In this document: positions 28,224 to 36,586 of the stretch, in pieces
Numbering within the stretch: the stretch's first letter is position 1
How the letters are laid out: each line of letters opens with the position of its first letter
Origin: Massilia sp. YIM B02443
Lineage (GTDB): Bacteria > Pseudomonadota > Gammaproteobacteria > Burkholderiales > Burkholderiaceae_D
Assembly: GCF_030411955.1 (NCBI RefSeq)
Contig: NZ_JASNRA010000004.1
Location: forward strand, 197,944-261,943
Length of the DNA: 64,000 nt
Direction: 5' to 3'
Notes under the pieces: model-generated
Seen by the model: the letters and a program-made list of their open reading frames with translations, nothing else
Told to the model about the DNA's origin: nothing
Database searches by the model: none
Position numbers and translations under genes: made by a program

Positions 28224-29927
28224 ATGCAGCACCAACCGAATCCAACCGTTCCGACCAACACCCAGCCCGGCAGCGCCGTGCGCCTGTTTCAATCCCGCCC
28301 GCTCCTGGTCCTGCTGCTGGCCAGCCTGTGCCTGATGCTCCCGGTCTGGCTGATCGGCCTGCCCTTCAGCGGCCACGACGCGCCGACCCACGCGCGCTGG
28401 CAAGCCGTGTTCGCCGAGCAGTTCTGGAGCGGCGACCTGTATCCGCGCTGGCTGGCGAGCATCAACGAAGGCCTGGGAAGCCCGGCCTTCTTCATCTATC
28501 CGCCGCTGCCGCACTTCGTCGCGGCCCTGCTCGCCCCGCTGTCGGACGGCGCCGCATGGGCCCAGCAGCGGCTCGGCATCTCGGCGACGCTGGCGCTGTT
28601 CGTCGGCGGCGTCGGCGCATGGCTGTGGCTGCACGCGCTGACGCGCGACCGGATCAGCGCATTGTGCGGCGCGCTGGTGTTCCTGCTTGCGCCCTACCAC
28701 CTTTTCCTGGATACCTATCACCGCTCGGCGTATGCCGAGTTGTGGGCCTTCGCCTGGGCGCCGTTGTCGCTGTGGGCGATCCATCTCATCGCCAGGAATC
28801 CCGCGCGCGGCGTGGGTGTGTATACGCTGGCCACGGCCGCCCTGGCCCTGAGCCATGCGCCGTCGTGCCTGGTGCTGCCGCCGGTGTATGTCGCCTACGC
28901 CGCCTGGCTGGCCTGGTCCGAGAAGAGGAAGGACATCTTCCTCTGGACCTGCGCCGCGTCGGCGGCGGCGATCCTGCTCGCAGGCGGCTATCTGGCCACT
29001 GCGCTGACGCACCAGGGCTATATCAATAATGACGCCTTGTACACGGGCTTCTTCGAGTTCGACCGCTGGCTGCTGCTGTCCGGCCGCTGGCAAGGTGGCG
29101 AACTGGCCATTTCCGGGATCACGGTGGTGCAGTTTGGCGCCTTGTTCGTGCTGGGCGGCCTGCTGCTGCGCGCGACTCCGTTGGATGCGGGCCAGCGCGC
29201 GCTGGTCAAGATCGCCATCGCCGGCGCGATCTTCCTGCTGCTGATGATGACCATCGTGGCTGCGCCGCTGTGGAAGCTGGTGCCGCTGGCGCAGAAGATC
29301 CAGTTCCCGTGGCGCCTGCTGACTGCGCAGACGATGCTGCTGGCGCTGGTCGCAGCCCTGTATGTCCAGGCAACACGCGGCTTGGGTCACGCGCCACGTA
29401 CCATCCGGCAACGCCTGGCCCTGCCCTTGCTCGCTGTGCTGCTTGCCGTCAATGGCGGTCTGCTGGTCCTGGGCAAGCCGGTGTTCGAACGTCATCCGGC
29501 GCCGGGCAGCATCGACGTGCCCGAATACCGCATGGGCCCCGTCAATGGTTCGGCGGCGCTTTTCGATAACGGCGGCAAGGTCCGGGTCGTCACCGGCCAG
29601 GGCAGCGCGCGGCTCGAGGCACTGTCGCCGCGTCATCTGCGCATCCATGTCGATGCCGCCAGCGACGTGCGCGTGATCGTGCGCCAGTTCTACTACCCCG
29701 GCTGGGAATGCAGCGGCGCCTCCGCCGGTTGCACCGTCGCCAGATTTGGTCCCGGCACGCCTGTGCTGGCTGTCGACGTCAAGGCAGGCAAGCAGAGCGT
29801 CGACGTGATCCTGGCCAAGACGCGCGGCGAGCGCATTGGTCTTCTGGTGAGCTGCGCCGGCCTGGTCTTGCTCGCGGCATTGTGCCTGGCTGCGCGCTGG
29901 CAGCATGCCAGGCCGAACGACAGCTAG
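28224..29927 (+). CDS. PTPS-related multi-pass membrane protein (possible GT-C fold), tandem copy 1
   Basis: This polytopic protein has about 567 residues, roughly ten membrane segments and a C-terminal periplasmic beta-rich region (about 430-545). The first external loop has 'GLPFSGHDAPTHARWQ', then 'YPRWLASINEGLGSPAFFIY' and 'PYHLFLDTYHRSAYAELWAF'. This matches the 6-pyruvoyl-tetrahydropterin-synthase-related membrane family; the acidic first loop recalls GT-C glycosyltransferases that use lipid-linked sugars. No pterin enzyme domain is present. Start 28224 (MQHQPNP) is favoured because copy 2 begins MHSQPNP. ATG 28182, preceded by GGAAAG, is the alternative. Function is unknown. Confidence 0.8.
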   Translation: MQHQPNPTVPTNTQPGSAVRLFQSRPLLVLLLASLCLMLPVWLIGLPFSGHDAPTHARWQAVFAEQFWSGDLYPRWLASINEGLGSPAFFIYPPLPHFVAALLAPLSDGAAWAQQRLGISATLALFVGGVGAWLWLHALTRDRISALCGALVFLLAPYHLFLDTYHRSAYAELWAFAWAPLSLWAIHLIARNPARGVGVYTLATAALALSHAPSCLVLPPVYVAYAAWLAWSEKRKDIFLWTCAASAAAILLAGGYLATALTHQGYINNDALYTGFFEFDRWLLLSGRWQGGELAISGITVVQFGALFVLGGLLLRATPLDAGQRALVKIAIAGAIFLLLMMTIVAAPLWKLVPLAQKIQFPWRLLTAQTMLLALVAALYVQATRGLGHAPRTIRQRLALPLLAVLLAVNGGLLVLGKPVFERHPAPGSIDVPEYRMGPVNGSAALFDNGGKVRVVTGQGSARLEALSPRHLRIHVDAASDVRVIVRQFYYPGWECSGASAGCTVARFGPGTPVLAVDVKAGKQSVDVILAKTRGERIGLLVSCAGLVLLAALCLAARWQHARPNDS

Positions 29928-29947
29928 AAGACGCTCGCCTCCACGAC

Positions 29948-29975
29948 AAAGCCGCTGCTTCGCCAGCGGCTTTTT
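29948..29975 (+). terminator. Terminator after membrane protein copy 1
   Basis: Stem AAAGCCGCTG/CAGCGGCTTT, T-run, then CATTGCCGAT. It is almost the same sequence as the tmRNA terminator at 28031, as if duplicated with the gene. Confidence 0.88.
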
Positions 29976-30174
29976 CATTGCCGATGCACGGATAACGGCG
30001 ACCGGATCCGCGTTTGCTGCGTTGCATAAATACGTCGAAAAACAGGCTGATGTTAAAAAGTAATCAAAATTAATGGCCTAAATTACAACCCCCTGTTACA
30101 TTCCATCAGCCAGCTGACTTACCGAGAATGAATGCGTTCGTGTACCAGCAGTCCCATCCCTTACCTGCCGCCCC

Positions 30175-31932
30175 ATGCACAGCCAACCCAATCCGGTCAG
30201 TCCGAATTATTTCAGTCTCGGCGCCCTGCTCGCCTTCGGCCGCCTGCACATTTCCCCCTACGCCATCCTGTTCGTCCTGTCCGCCGCCCTGCTGCTGCCG
30301 ATCTGGCTGATCGGGCTGCCGGTCAGCGGCCATGATGCGCTGGCGCACGTGCGCTGGCAGCAGGATTTCGCCCAGCAGTTGTGGAACGGCGAGTTCTATC
30401 CGCGCTGGCTGCCCGGACTGAACGGCGGCCTGGGCAGCCCGGCCTTCTTCATCTACCCGCCGCTGCCGCACTACCTGGCCGCCGTGCTGGCGCCATTGTC
30501 CGATGGCCATGGCTGGGCCCAGCACCGCCTCGGCATCCTGGCCGCGCTTGGCTTCTATGCCAGCGGCGCCGGCGCCTACCTATGGCTGATGCAGGTCACG
30601 CGCGACCGCACCAGCGCGCTGCTGGGGGCGATCGTGTTCATGGTGGCGCCCTATCACCTGTTCATCGACACCTATTACCGCTCGGCGTACGCCGAACTGT
30701 GGGCCTTTACCTGGGCGCCGTTCTCGCTGTGGGCGATTCATCAGTTCGAGCGCAGGCCGGCGCGCGCGGTCGCCGTCTTCACGCTGTCGAGCGCCGCCCT
30801 GTTCCTGAGCCACGCGCCGTCGTGCATCGCCCTGCCGCCGCTGTACCTCGCCTATGCCGCCGTGCTGGCGCTGCATGCGAAGAAGAAAAGCATCCTGCTC
30901 TGGACCTGCGCCGCGTCGGCCGCTGCAATCGCCATCGCCGGCGCCTACCTGGCCACGGCGCTGACGCACCAGCATTTCATCAATGGCAGCGCGCTGTATG
31001 CCGGCTATTTCGATTTCTTCCGCTGGCTGCTGCTGGCCGGACAGCGCTGGCCGCGTCCGGGCGCCGAGATCGGCATCGCCGGCATCTCGGTGGTGCAGTG
31101 CGGCGCCCTGTTCGTGCTGGGCTGGCTGCTGCTGCGCGCACGCGACGTGAATCCGACCCACCGCGCCCTGGTGCGGCTGTCGATGGCCGGTTCGCTCGCC
31201 ATCCTGTTCCTGATGACGAGGCTGTCGGCGCCGGTCTGGGTGTTGCTGCCGATCGCGCAGAAGATCCAGTTTCCGTGGCGCCTGTTGACCACCCAGTGCG
31301 TGCTGCTGGCGCTGGTCGCGGCACTGTACGTGCAGTGGGTTCGCAACCGCGCCGCCGGCAGTGCACGCACCAGGCGCCAGCGTTTGCTGCTGCCGGTGTT
31401 CGTCGCGCTCGCCGCCGTGAACATCGCGCTGATGTTCGTGCTCAAGCCGATCTTCAGCGACACTCCGAAGCCCGGCTCGATCGACGTGCCCGAATACCAG
31501 ATGGGCGATCCACTCGTCGCGAAGACACTGTTTCCCGATAACGGCAAGGTACGCCTGCTGTCCGGCCAGGGCGCCCAGGGCGCCCAGGGCGTCAGGCTGG
31601 AGCAGATCACGCCGCGCCACATGCGGCTGCACCTCGACGGCGCCGGCGAAGCGCGGCTGCTGGTGCGCCACTTCTTCTACCCGGGCTGGGAGTGCGCGCG
31701 CGGCGCGCGCAGCGCTTGCACGGTGCAGAAGTTCAATGCGAAAACACCGGTGCTGTCCGTGATCGCCGGTCGCGGCAGCGGTCCGGTGGACCTGATCCTG
31801 GCCAAGTCGCGCATTGAACGGATCGGCGAGCAGATCGCCATGGCCGGGCTGGCGCTCATGGCGCTGCTGTGCCTCGGCACCATGCTGTGGCGCAAGTCAA
31901 GCGCGACGATGGAGCAGGAAGGTCCGGCGTAA
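30175..31932 (+). CDS. PTPS-related multi-pass membrane protein (possible GT-C fold), tandem copy 2
   Basis: This 585-residue paralogue of the preceding gene keeps all blocks: 'GLPVSGHDALAHVRWQQDFA', 'YPRWLPGLNGGLGSPAFFIY', 'PYHLFIDTYYRSAYAELWAF', 'IQFPWRLLTTQ' and the C-terminal 'VRHFFYPGWECARGARSACT'. The ATG at 30175 lacks a Shine-Dalgarno sequence. The spacer upstream (30,000-30,130) is AT-rich and partly resembles the spacer upstream of copy 1. No glycan pathway genes are adjacent. It could act on a polyprenyl-linked sugar in the inner membrane, but this is inference from fold resemblance only. Confidence 0.8.
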   Translation: MHSQPNPVSPNYFSLGALLAFGRLHISPYAILFVLSAALLLPIWLIGLPVSGHDALAHVRWQQDFAQQLWNGEFYPRWLPGLNGGLGSPAFFIYPPLPHYLAAVLAPLSDGHGWAQHRLGILAALGFYASGAGAYLWLMQVTRDRTSALLGAIVFMVAPYHLFIDTYYRSAYAELWAFTWAPFSLWAIHQFERRPARAVAVFTLSSAALFLSHAPSCIALPPLYLAYAAVLALHAKKKSILLWTCAASAAAIAIAGAYLATALTHQHFINGSALYAGYFDFFRWLLLAGQRWPRPGAEIGIAGISVVQCGALFVLGWLLLRARDVNPTHRALVRLSMAGSLAILFLMTRLSAPVWVLLPIAQKIQFPWRLLTTQCVLLALVAALYVQWVRNRAAGSARTRRQRLLLPVFVALAAVNIALMFVLKPIFSDTPKPGSIDVPEYQMGDPLVAKTLFPDNGKVRLLSGQGAQGAQGVRLEQITPRHMRLHLDGAGEARLLVRHFFYPGWECARGARSACTVQKFNAKTPVLSVIAGRGSGPVDLILAKSRIERIGEQIAMAGLALMALLCLGTMLWRKSSATMEQEGPA

Positions 31933-31989
31933 GCGCTGCGTTCCGGGTGCATTCCTTGTATCAACATCCGCTTTGCGATACCATGGCGC

Positions 31990-32160
31990 CCGCCCTTGGG
32001 GAGTAGCCTGCTTCCTTCAACGGAAGTTCCCGTATCAACATACTTGACGCGCTCGCGTCATGGTGCGGAAGCCTTCTGGTTGGCAAGACCAATGGCATGT
32101 TTGCGTGACGATCGGGCCACGCGGCATGCCTTTGTCGTTTTTGCGACCTGTGCCCGATCG
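31990..32160 (+). promoter_or_regulatory. Manganese riboswitch (yybP-ykoY) upstream of mntP
   Basis: The leader contains the family's fixed blocks in order: GGGGAGTAGCC (from 31998), TATCAACATACTTG (32033-32046, the metal-binding L1 loop region), GGCAAGACC (near 32082) and GCATGCCTTTGTC (near 32127). A GC-rich segment ending near the mntP ribosome site follows. In E. coli the homologous leader senses Mn2+ and turns on mntP translation and transcription. Exact ends are approximate. Confidence 0.88.
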
Positions 32161-32170
32161 GAAAGCTGTC

Positions 32171-32728
32171 ATGACTCTCGCCGCCATCATCATCCTCGCC
32201 TTCGCCATGTCGACCGACGCCTTTGCCGTCGCTATCGCCATGGGTGCACGCCGCAATCACATCCCTTTCAGCGAAGCACTCAAGACCGGCCTGCTGTTCG
32301 GCCTGATCGAAGGCGTCACGCCGCTGGTCGGCTGGGCGCTGGGCAGCATCGCGGCCTCGTACGTGGAGAGCTGGGATCACTGGATCGCCTTCGTGCTGCT
32401 GGGCGGCCTGGGCCTGCGCATGATGCATGAGGGGATGCAGGCGCCGGACACCGGCGAGGAAGCGGCGCCGCGCGCCTTCTGGCTGCTGGCGCTGACCGGC
32501 TTCGCCACCAGCATCGACGCCCTGGTGGTGGGCGCCGGCCTGGCCTTCACCGATACCGGCATCCTGCAGCCGGCGCTGGCGATCGGCCTGGCGACCTTGA
32601 GCATGGTGACGCTGGGGATGCTGGTCGGGCGCCGCATCGGCGCCGTGTTCGGCAAGCGCGCCGAAGTGTTCGGCGGCCTGGTCCTGATCGCGATCGGCAG
32701 CCTGACGCTATGGCAGCACCTGCAGTGA
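32171..32728 (+). CDS. mntP: Manganese efflux pump MntP
   Basis: This 185-residue inner-membrane protein has six helices made of two repeats. Each repeat carries the Mn-site acid: 'FAMSTDAFAVAIAMGAR' near the N-terminus and 'TGFATSIDALVVGAGLAF' in the second half. Length matches E. coli MntP. The ATG at 32171 is preceded by CGGAAAG; a longer ORF beginning at 32060 runs through the riboswitch and is rejected. The upstream riboswitch makes the call firm: Mn2+ excess should raise expression. Confidence 0.95.
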   Translation: MTLAAIIILAFAMSTDAFAVAIAMGARRNHIPFSEALKTGLLFGLIEGVTPLVGWALGSIAASYVESWDHWIAFVLLGGLGLRMMHEGMQAPDTGEEAAPRAFWLLALTGFATSIDALVVGAGLAFTDTGILQPALAIGLATLSMVTLGMLVGRRIGAVFGKRAEVFGGLVLIAIGSLTLWQHLQ

Positions 32729-32748
32729 CCACCGATCTCGCTTGACGG

Positions 32749-33357
32749 TTACGAGGTCGGTCCCGGATCGGAACCGGCCGTCTGCAGCACCATCAGCTGC
32801 TTCCTGATCGCTTCGTTGAAGGCCGGGATGTCGTCCGGCTTGCGGCTGGTGATCAGCTTGCCATCGACGACCACTTCTTCGTCGGTCCATTCCGCGCCGG
32901 CATTGCGCAGGTCGGTCTGCAGCGACGGCCAGCTGGTCATGTGCTTCGATTCGGCCACGCCGGCGTCGATCAGCGGCCACGGGCCGTGGCAGATGGCGGC
33001 GATCGGCTTGTCCTCGTCGCCGAAGGCCTTGATGAAGGCGATCGACTCCGGGCTCAGGCGCAGGTTGTCCGGATTGGCGACGCCGCCCGGCAACAGCAGC
33101 AGGTCATAGTCGCCCACCTGCGCTTGCGCCACGTTCAGGTCCACCGTGAACTTGTCGGCCGGGTCCAGGTGATTGAAACCCTGGACCTGTTCGCCCGCTC
33201 CCTTCGGCGACAGCAGCGTCACCTGCACGCCCTGCCCCTCGAGGAAGCTGCGCGGCTTCGTGTATTCCACCTGCTCGACGCCGTCCGTCATCAGGACCGC
33301 CACGCGCCGGCCCTGCAAGGATTGGGCATTCAATTCCACCTGCTCTGCTGGTTCCAT
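32749..33357 (-). CDS. DJ-1/PfpI-family (type 1 glutamine amidotransferase-like) protein
   Basis: This 202-residue cytoplasmic protein has the PfpI core: 'VAVLMTDGVEQVEYTKPRSF', 'YDLLLLPGGVANPD', and the nucleophile elbow 'AAICHGPWPLIDAG' with Cys123 followed by His124. The last part 'KLITSRKPDDIPAFNEAIRKQL' fits the PfpI/YhbO subfamily. Family members act as deglycases/chaperone-like stress proteins, though the reaction is disputed. GGAGG lies upstream of ATG 33357, supporting this start over 33597. It is convergent with mntP. Confidence 0.9.
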   Translation of the reverse strand: MEPAEQVELNAQSLQGRRVAVLMTDGVEQVEYTKPRSFLEGQGVQVTLLSPKGAGEQVQGFNHLDPADKFTVDLNVAQAQVGDYDLLLLPGGVANPDNLRLSPESIAFIKAFGDEDKPIAAICHGPWPLIDAGVAESKHMTSWPSLQTDLRNAGAEWTDEEVVVDGKLITSRKPDDIPAFNEAIRKQLMVLQTAGSDPGPTS

Positions 33358-33484
33358 ACGACCTCCATATTCGATGTGATTTTCCGATGCATGTTGCTCC
33401 GCATGCGCTGTATTGCATGCGGAGAAAGCGTTGCAACAATTGTAGGTCGGCGCCGCGCCGCGCGGCGCGCGCGTGCGCCGGGAA

Positions 33485-34549
33485 TCAGGGCAGCAGGTAG
33501 CACACGTCGTCGCGGTCACGCCCGCCGGATGCGGTGCACAGGAAGCCGTCCAGGCCGAGCCGGGTGGCGCCATCCAGGTTGACGCCGCCGACGGCATCGC
33601 GCCGCAGCACCACCTGCAGTTCGCGGTACGGCACTTCGATCGCGAAGCGGTCGAGCAGGCCGGCCAGCGCGCGGCTGCCGGCAGCGCCGGGCAGGAAGCG
33701 TTCGAATTCCTCGCGCTCGAGCGGCCCCAGGCGCACGCGCATGCCGAGTTCGGGACGCGGCAGGCGCGCGCCGGCGGTGGCGCCGGCGCCCAGTTCGCAA
33801 TTGCCGCGCGCCAGCAGCGTGCGCTGGTCCGGCGCCAGCACGTCCCAGCGGCCGCTGAATTGCTCGACCGCCACCGGCACCTGGAAATAGGCGCGCAGCA
33901 CGCCGGCGATCAGCCCGGCGCTGACCACGCGGCTGCGCAGGGCGGCGGCGAAGCGTGCGCACGCCAGCGTCTCCGGATCGGGCGCGGCAAGGTCATCGGT
34001 TGCGCTCTGCGCCCCGCCCGCCAGCGCCAGCAGCAGCGGCAGCAAGCGGTCGTGCTCGCCATCGGCCGGATGGCGCAACCGGTACTTGCACCAGGCGCGA
34101 TAGAACAGCGCCACCTGGCGGCTGGAAAACAGGTCGAGGAAGGCGCGCGCGCCGCCGTCGCGCGACTCGGCTTCCCAGGCGGCGAAGCGCTCGGTGTAGT
34201 GCAGTGGCAAGGCGCCGCTCACACCGAGCAAGCCCATCAAGGCAGGCGTGACATTGACCGCCGGCGCGCCTTCGGTGGTGCAGGCGATCGCTTCGATCTC
34301 GCTCGGCGGAAAGCCCAGCGCCAGGCTGTTGCGGAAGCGGATCAGGCCCAGCGCCTGTTCCGGCGCAATACCCTGGCGCACCAGCCAGCGCACCAGCAGC
34401 CGCACCGCCTGGAAAAAGGCGTAGCGCTGCGGGTGCTGCAGCAGGTCGGGGATCACGCCGCGCGGCGCTACCGGGGCCGCCAAAGCCGTCGGCGCCGCCG
34501 CCGGCACTGCGGCGCTACTGCTGCCCGGAATGTCGCTCGCCTCGGCCAT
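33485..34549 (-). CDS. tssG: Type VI secretion baseplate subunit TssG
   Basis: This 354-residue baseplate wedge protein contains 'YAFFQAVRLLVRWLVRQGIAPEQ', 'IRFRNSLALGFPPSEIEAI', 'VTPALMGLLGVSGALPLHYTE' and 'LGAGATAGARLPRPELGMRVRLGPL', all standard TssG (ImpH/VasB) blocks. An Ala/Pro-rich N-terminal extension of about 35 residues is unusual. Its ATG overlaps the tssF stop by one base (TGATG), so translation is coupled. No tssA-E, tssH-M, hcp or vgrG gene lies next to it. Confidence 0.93.
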   Translation of the reverse strand: MAEASDIPGSSSAAVPAAAPTALAAPVAPRGVIPDLLQHPQRYAFFQAVRLLVRWLVRQGIAPEQALGLIRFRNSLALGFPPSEIEAIACTTEGAPAVNVTPALMGLLGVSGALPLHYTERFAAWEAESRDGGARAFLDLFSSRQVALFYRAWCKYRLRHPADGEHDRLLPLLLALAGGAQSATDDLAAPDPETLACARFAAALRSRVVSAGLIAGVLRAYFQVPVAVEQFSGRWDVLAPDQRTLLARGNCELGAGATAGARLPRPELGMRVRLGPLEREEFERFLPGAAGSRALAGLLDRFAIEVPYRELQVVLRRDAVGGVNLDGATRLGLDGFLCTASGGRDRDDVCYLLP

Positions 34550-36402
34550 CACAGCAGCGCCAGGCTGCCGGTGCGCGGCTCGCAGCGCAGCAGCTCGCGT
34601 CCACGCTCGCCCGCCCCTTCGCGGTTCGACACCAGCACCAGCCGCGTGAAACTGTTCAGGTGCACGTAGAGCCCCAGGAAGCGGCTGATCACCTGGCCGA
34701 ACACGAACAGGCTGCTGCCCGCGAACGCGTCCTCGTCGATCGTCATCCTGAGCTCGACCCCATGCACCAGCGAGGCGCCGTAGCGGTTGCGCAGCCAGGC
34801 GGTGGCAGGACGCGCCGCCAGCGCCACGATGCCGGCCACCTGGCGCCGGGTGGTGGCCGAGCGCGCCAGGTCGTACAGCGCCAGCGTCTCGCGCAGGGCG
34901 TCGAGGTCGGCCAGCGAGCGGTGGTTCAGCGCCAGCTGCGCCACCAGGCGCCAGTGGCTGCCCGGGCGCTGACCGAAGCCCAGCGGCGCGCTCGGCTTGC
35001 GCAGCAGGCGGATCGGCAAGCCGTTGCTGGCGGTCTCGCTGGCCAGGTCGCCGCCGGGCGCGCCAAAGCCGGCGCTGCAGGCGTGCACGCCGTTGCTGCA
35101 GGTCAGTTCGATCGAGGCGACCCAATCCCGGGCGCCAAGCAGGGCGAAGTCGTCGTCGCTGAAGCCGATCTTCATGCGCCGGTGCTGATCGCCGGCGTCG
35201 TCGCGGCGTGCGAACCAGTAGCGCCGGCCGGAAATATCCTCACCGCCCTCACCATGGCCGAGACCGTAATACGGCCGGTAGGCCAGGCTGGCGCTCTTGC
35301 CGTCCTCGCTGCGCAACACATGCACCGCATCGATGCTGTAGACCTCGACGCCCTCTTCGTGGCGGTTCGGCGCCACGTCATACAGCGCCGCGCGTTGGGT
35401 GATGCGCACCGGCGCCGCCGGCTGGCGAAACAGGTTCACCACCGGCGCGCAACCGGGCGCCAGGTGCGCGGCCGACAGCGCGCGCAGGATGCGCGCCGGC
35501 GCGGCCTCGGCCGGCATGCCGCCCAGCAAAAAATGCAGGGTGATGCGGCGCGCGCCGGCCGGCAGCAGCGGCGCCAGCTGGGCCAGGTCGACGTCGATGA
35601 AGTGGAATTTGTCGGGAAAAGCAAAATATTCGAGCAGCAGGCGGTAGGCCGGATGCGCATGCGGCGGTTCCGGCACCAGCGCCTCATCCGATTCGAGCCC
35701 GCCCAGGCGCAGCGGCAACCGTTCCAGGCGGCGCCAGGCGTCGCTGCCTTCGGACTCGACCCAGGTCTCGAGCACGCCCATGAACAGGCTGTCGAGCAGC
35801 GCCGCCGCCAGCGCGCCGTCGGCGTCGACGTGCAGGCGCAGGCGCGGCAGGCCGAGCTGGGGCAGCATGCGCAGCGGCGTGAGGCTCTCGAGGGCGAGGC
35901 CGATGCGTGCGCCGGCGCGCGGCGCCATGCGGGCGCGTGGCGGCAGCTGCGCCACCGGCTCGAACCAGGCGCGCGCCACGCTCACCGGCGCCAGCGCCAG
36001 GTCGGCCGTGGTGCGCAGGCGCACCGGCGCGCCCTTGGCGGCCAGCGCCTGCATCTCGGTGCCGCGCGGCACCACGTGCACGTGCTCGATCCTGGCGGCG
36101 CGCGCCGCTTCGCTGGCGTCAATCCGCACGATCGAACAGCTCGGCAAGCCGTGCAGGAAATGCGGGTACAGGCTGCCCAGCAGCGCATCGGTGAATTCGG
36201 GGTAGTCGTCGTCCAGCTTGCGGGCGGTACGCGCGTTGAGCAGGGCCACGGCCTGGATCAGGCGCCGGATGTGCGGGTCTTCGCTGCTCTCCGCGCCCAG
36301 GCCCAGTTCGGCGGCCAGGCGCGGGTACTGGTGCGCCAGTTCGCGCCCGACCGTGTTCAGGTAGACCAGCTCGCGCTCGTAGTACGGCAACAGCTCTTCC
36401 AT
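34549..36402 (-). CDS. tssF: Type VI secretion baseplate subunit TssF
   Basis: This 617-residue protein has the TssF (ImpG/VasA) N-terminus 'MEELLPYYERELVYLNTVGR', then 'EDPHIRRLIQAVALLNARTARKLDDDYPEF' and 'LYPHFLHGLPSCSIVRI'. The C-terminal part has 'SFTRLVLVSNREG'. TssF2-TssG form the wedge that joins TssK and TssE in the baseplate. Start 36402 is the family start; the upstream extension to 36459 is not conserved in pattern. Upstream is the divergent MATE gene, so no tssE precedes it as in most T6SS loci. The frame is intact with no sign of decay. Confidence 0.93.
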   Translation of the reverse strand: MEELLPYYERELVYLNTVGRELAHQYPRLAAELGLGAESSEDPHIRRLIQAVALLNARTARKLDDDYPEFTDALLGSLYPHFLHGLPSCSIVRIDASEAARAARIEHVHVVPRGTEMQALAAKGAPVRLRTTADLALAPVSVARAWFEPVAQLPPRARMAPRAGARIGLALESLTPLRMLPQLGLPRLRLHVDADGALAAALLDSLFMGVLETWVESEGSDAWRRLERLPLRLGGLESDEALVPEPPHAHPAYRLLLEYFAFPDKFHFIDVDLAQLAPLLPAGARRITLHFLLGGMPAEAAPARILRALSAAHLAPGCAPVVNLFRQPAAPVRITQRAALYDVAPNRHEEGVEVYSIDAVHVLRSEDGKSASLAYRPYYGLGHGEGGEDISGRRYWFARRDDAGDQHRRMKIGFSDDDFALLGARDWVASIELTCSNGVHACSAGFGAPGGDLASETASNGLPIRLLRKPSAPLGFGQRPGSHWRLVAQLALNHRSLADLDALRETLALYDLARSATTRRQVAGIVALAARPATAWLRNRYGASLVHGVELRMTIDEDAFAGSSLFVFGQVISRFLGLYVHLNSFTRLVLVSNREGAGERGRELLRCEPRTGSLALL

Positions 36403-36586
36403 GGCGCTCTCCGCGTCGGCTTGACACCCTACGGTCGTGCAGATCGTGGGCGCTGGCATTGCGACGGCGCAATGTATTGTGGGATCTAAATCGGCATGGG
36501 TAGCGCGCGTCGTGCGGCCCGGATACCGGCCTTGTCAATAAATCAGTAAAATCATGGGTTCCGTCGAACGCCGTCCCGACTGCACC

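Noticed and set aside
29935..29950. CGCCTCCAC near the second terminator as an island attachment site copied from tmRNA
   Set aside because: The match is nine bases, no integrase is present, and duplication of the whole terminator-gene unit explains the similarity equally well; kept only as an option.
28131..29978. 615-codon minus-strand ORF opposite membrane protein copy 1
   Set aside because: Gln/Arg-rich shadow with no hydrophobic segments or domains.
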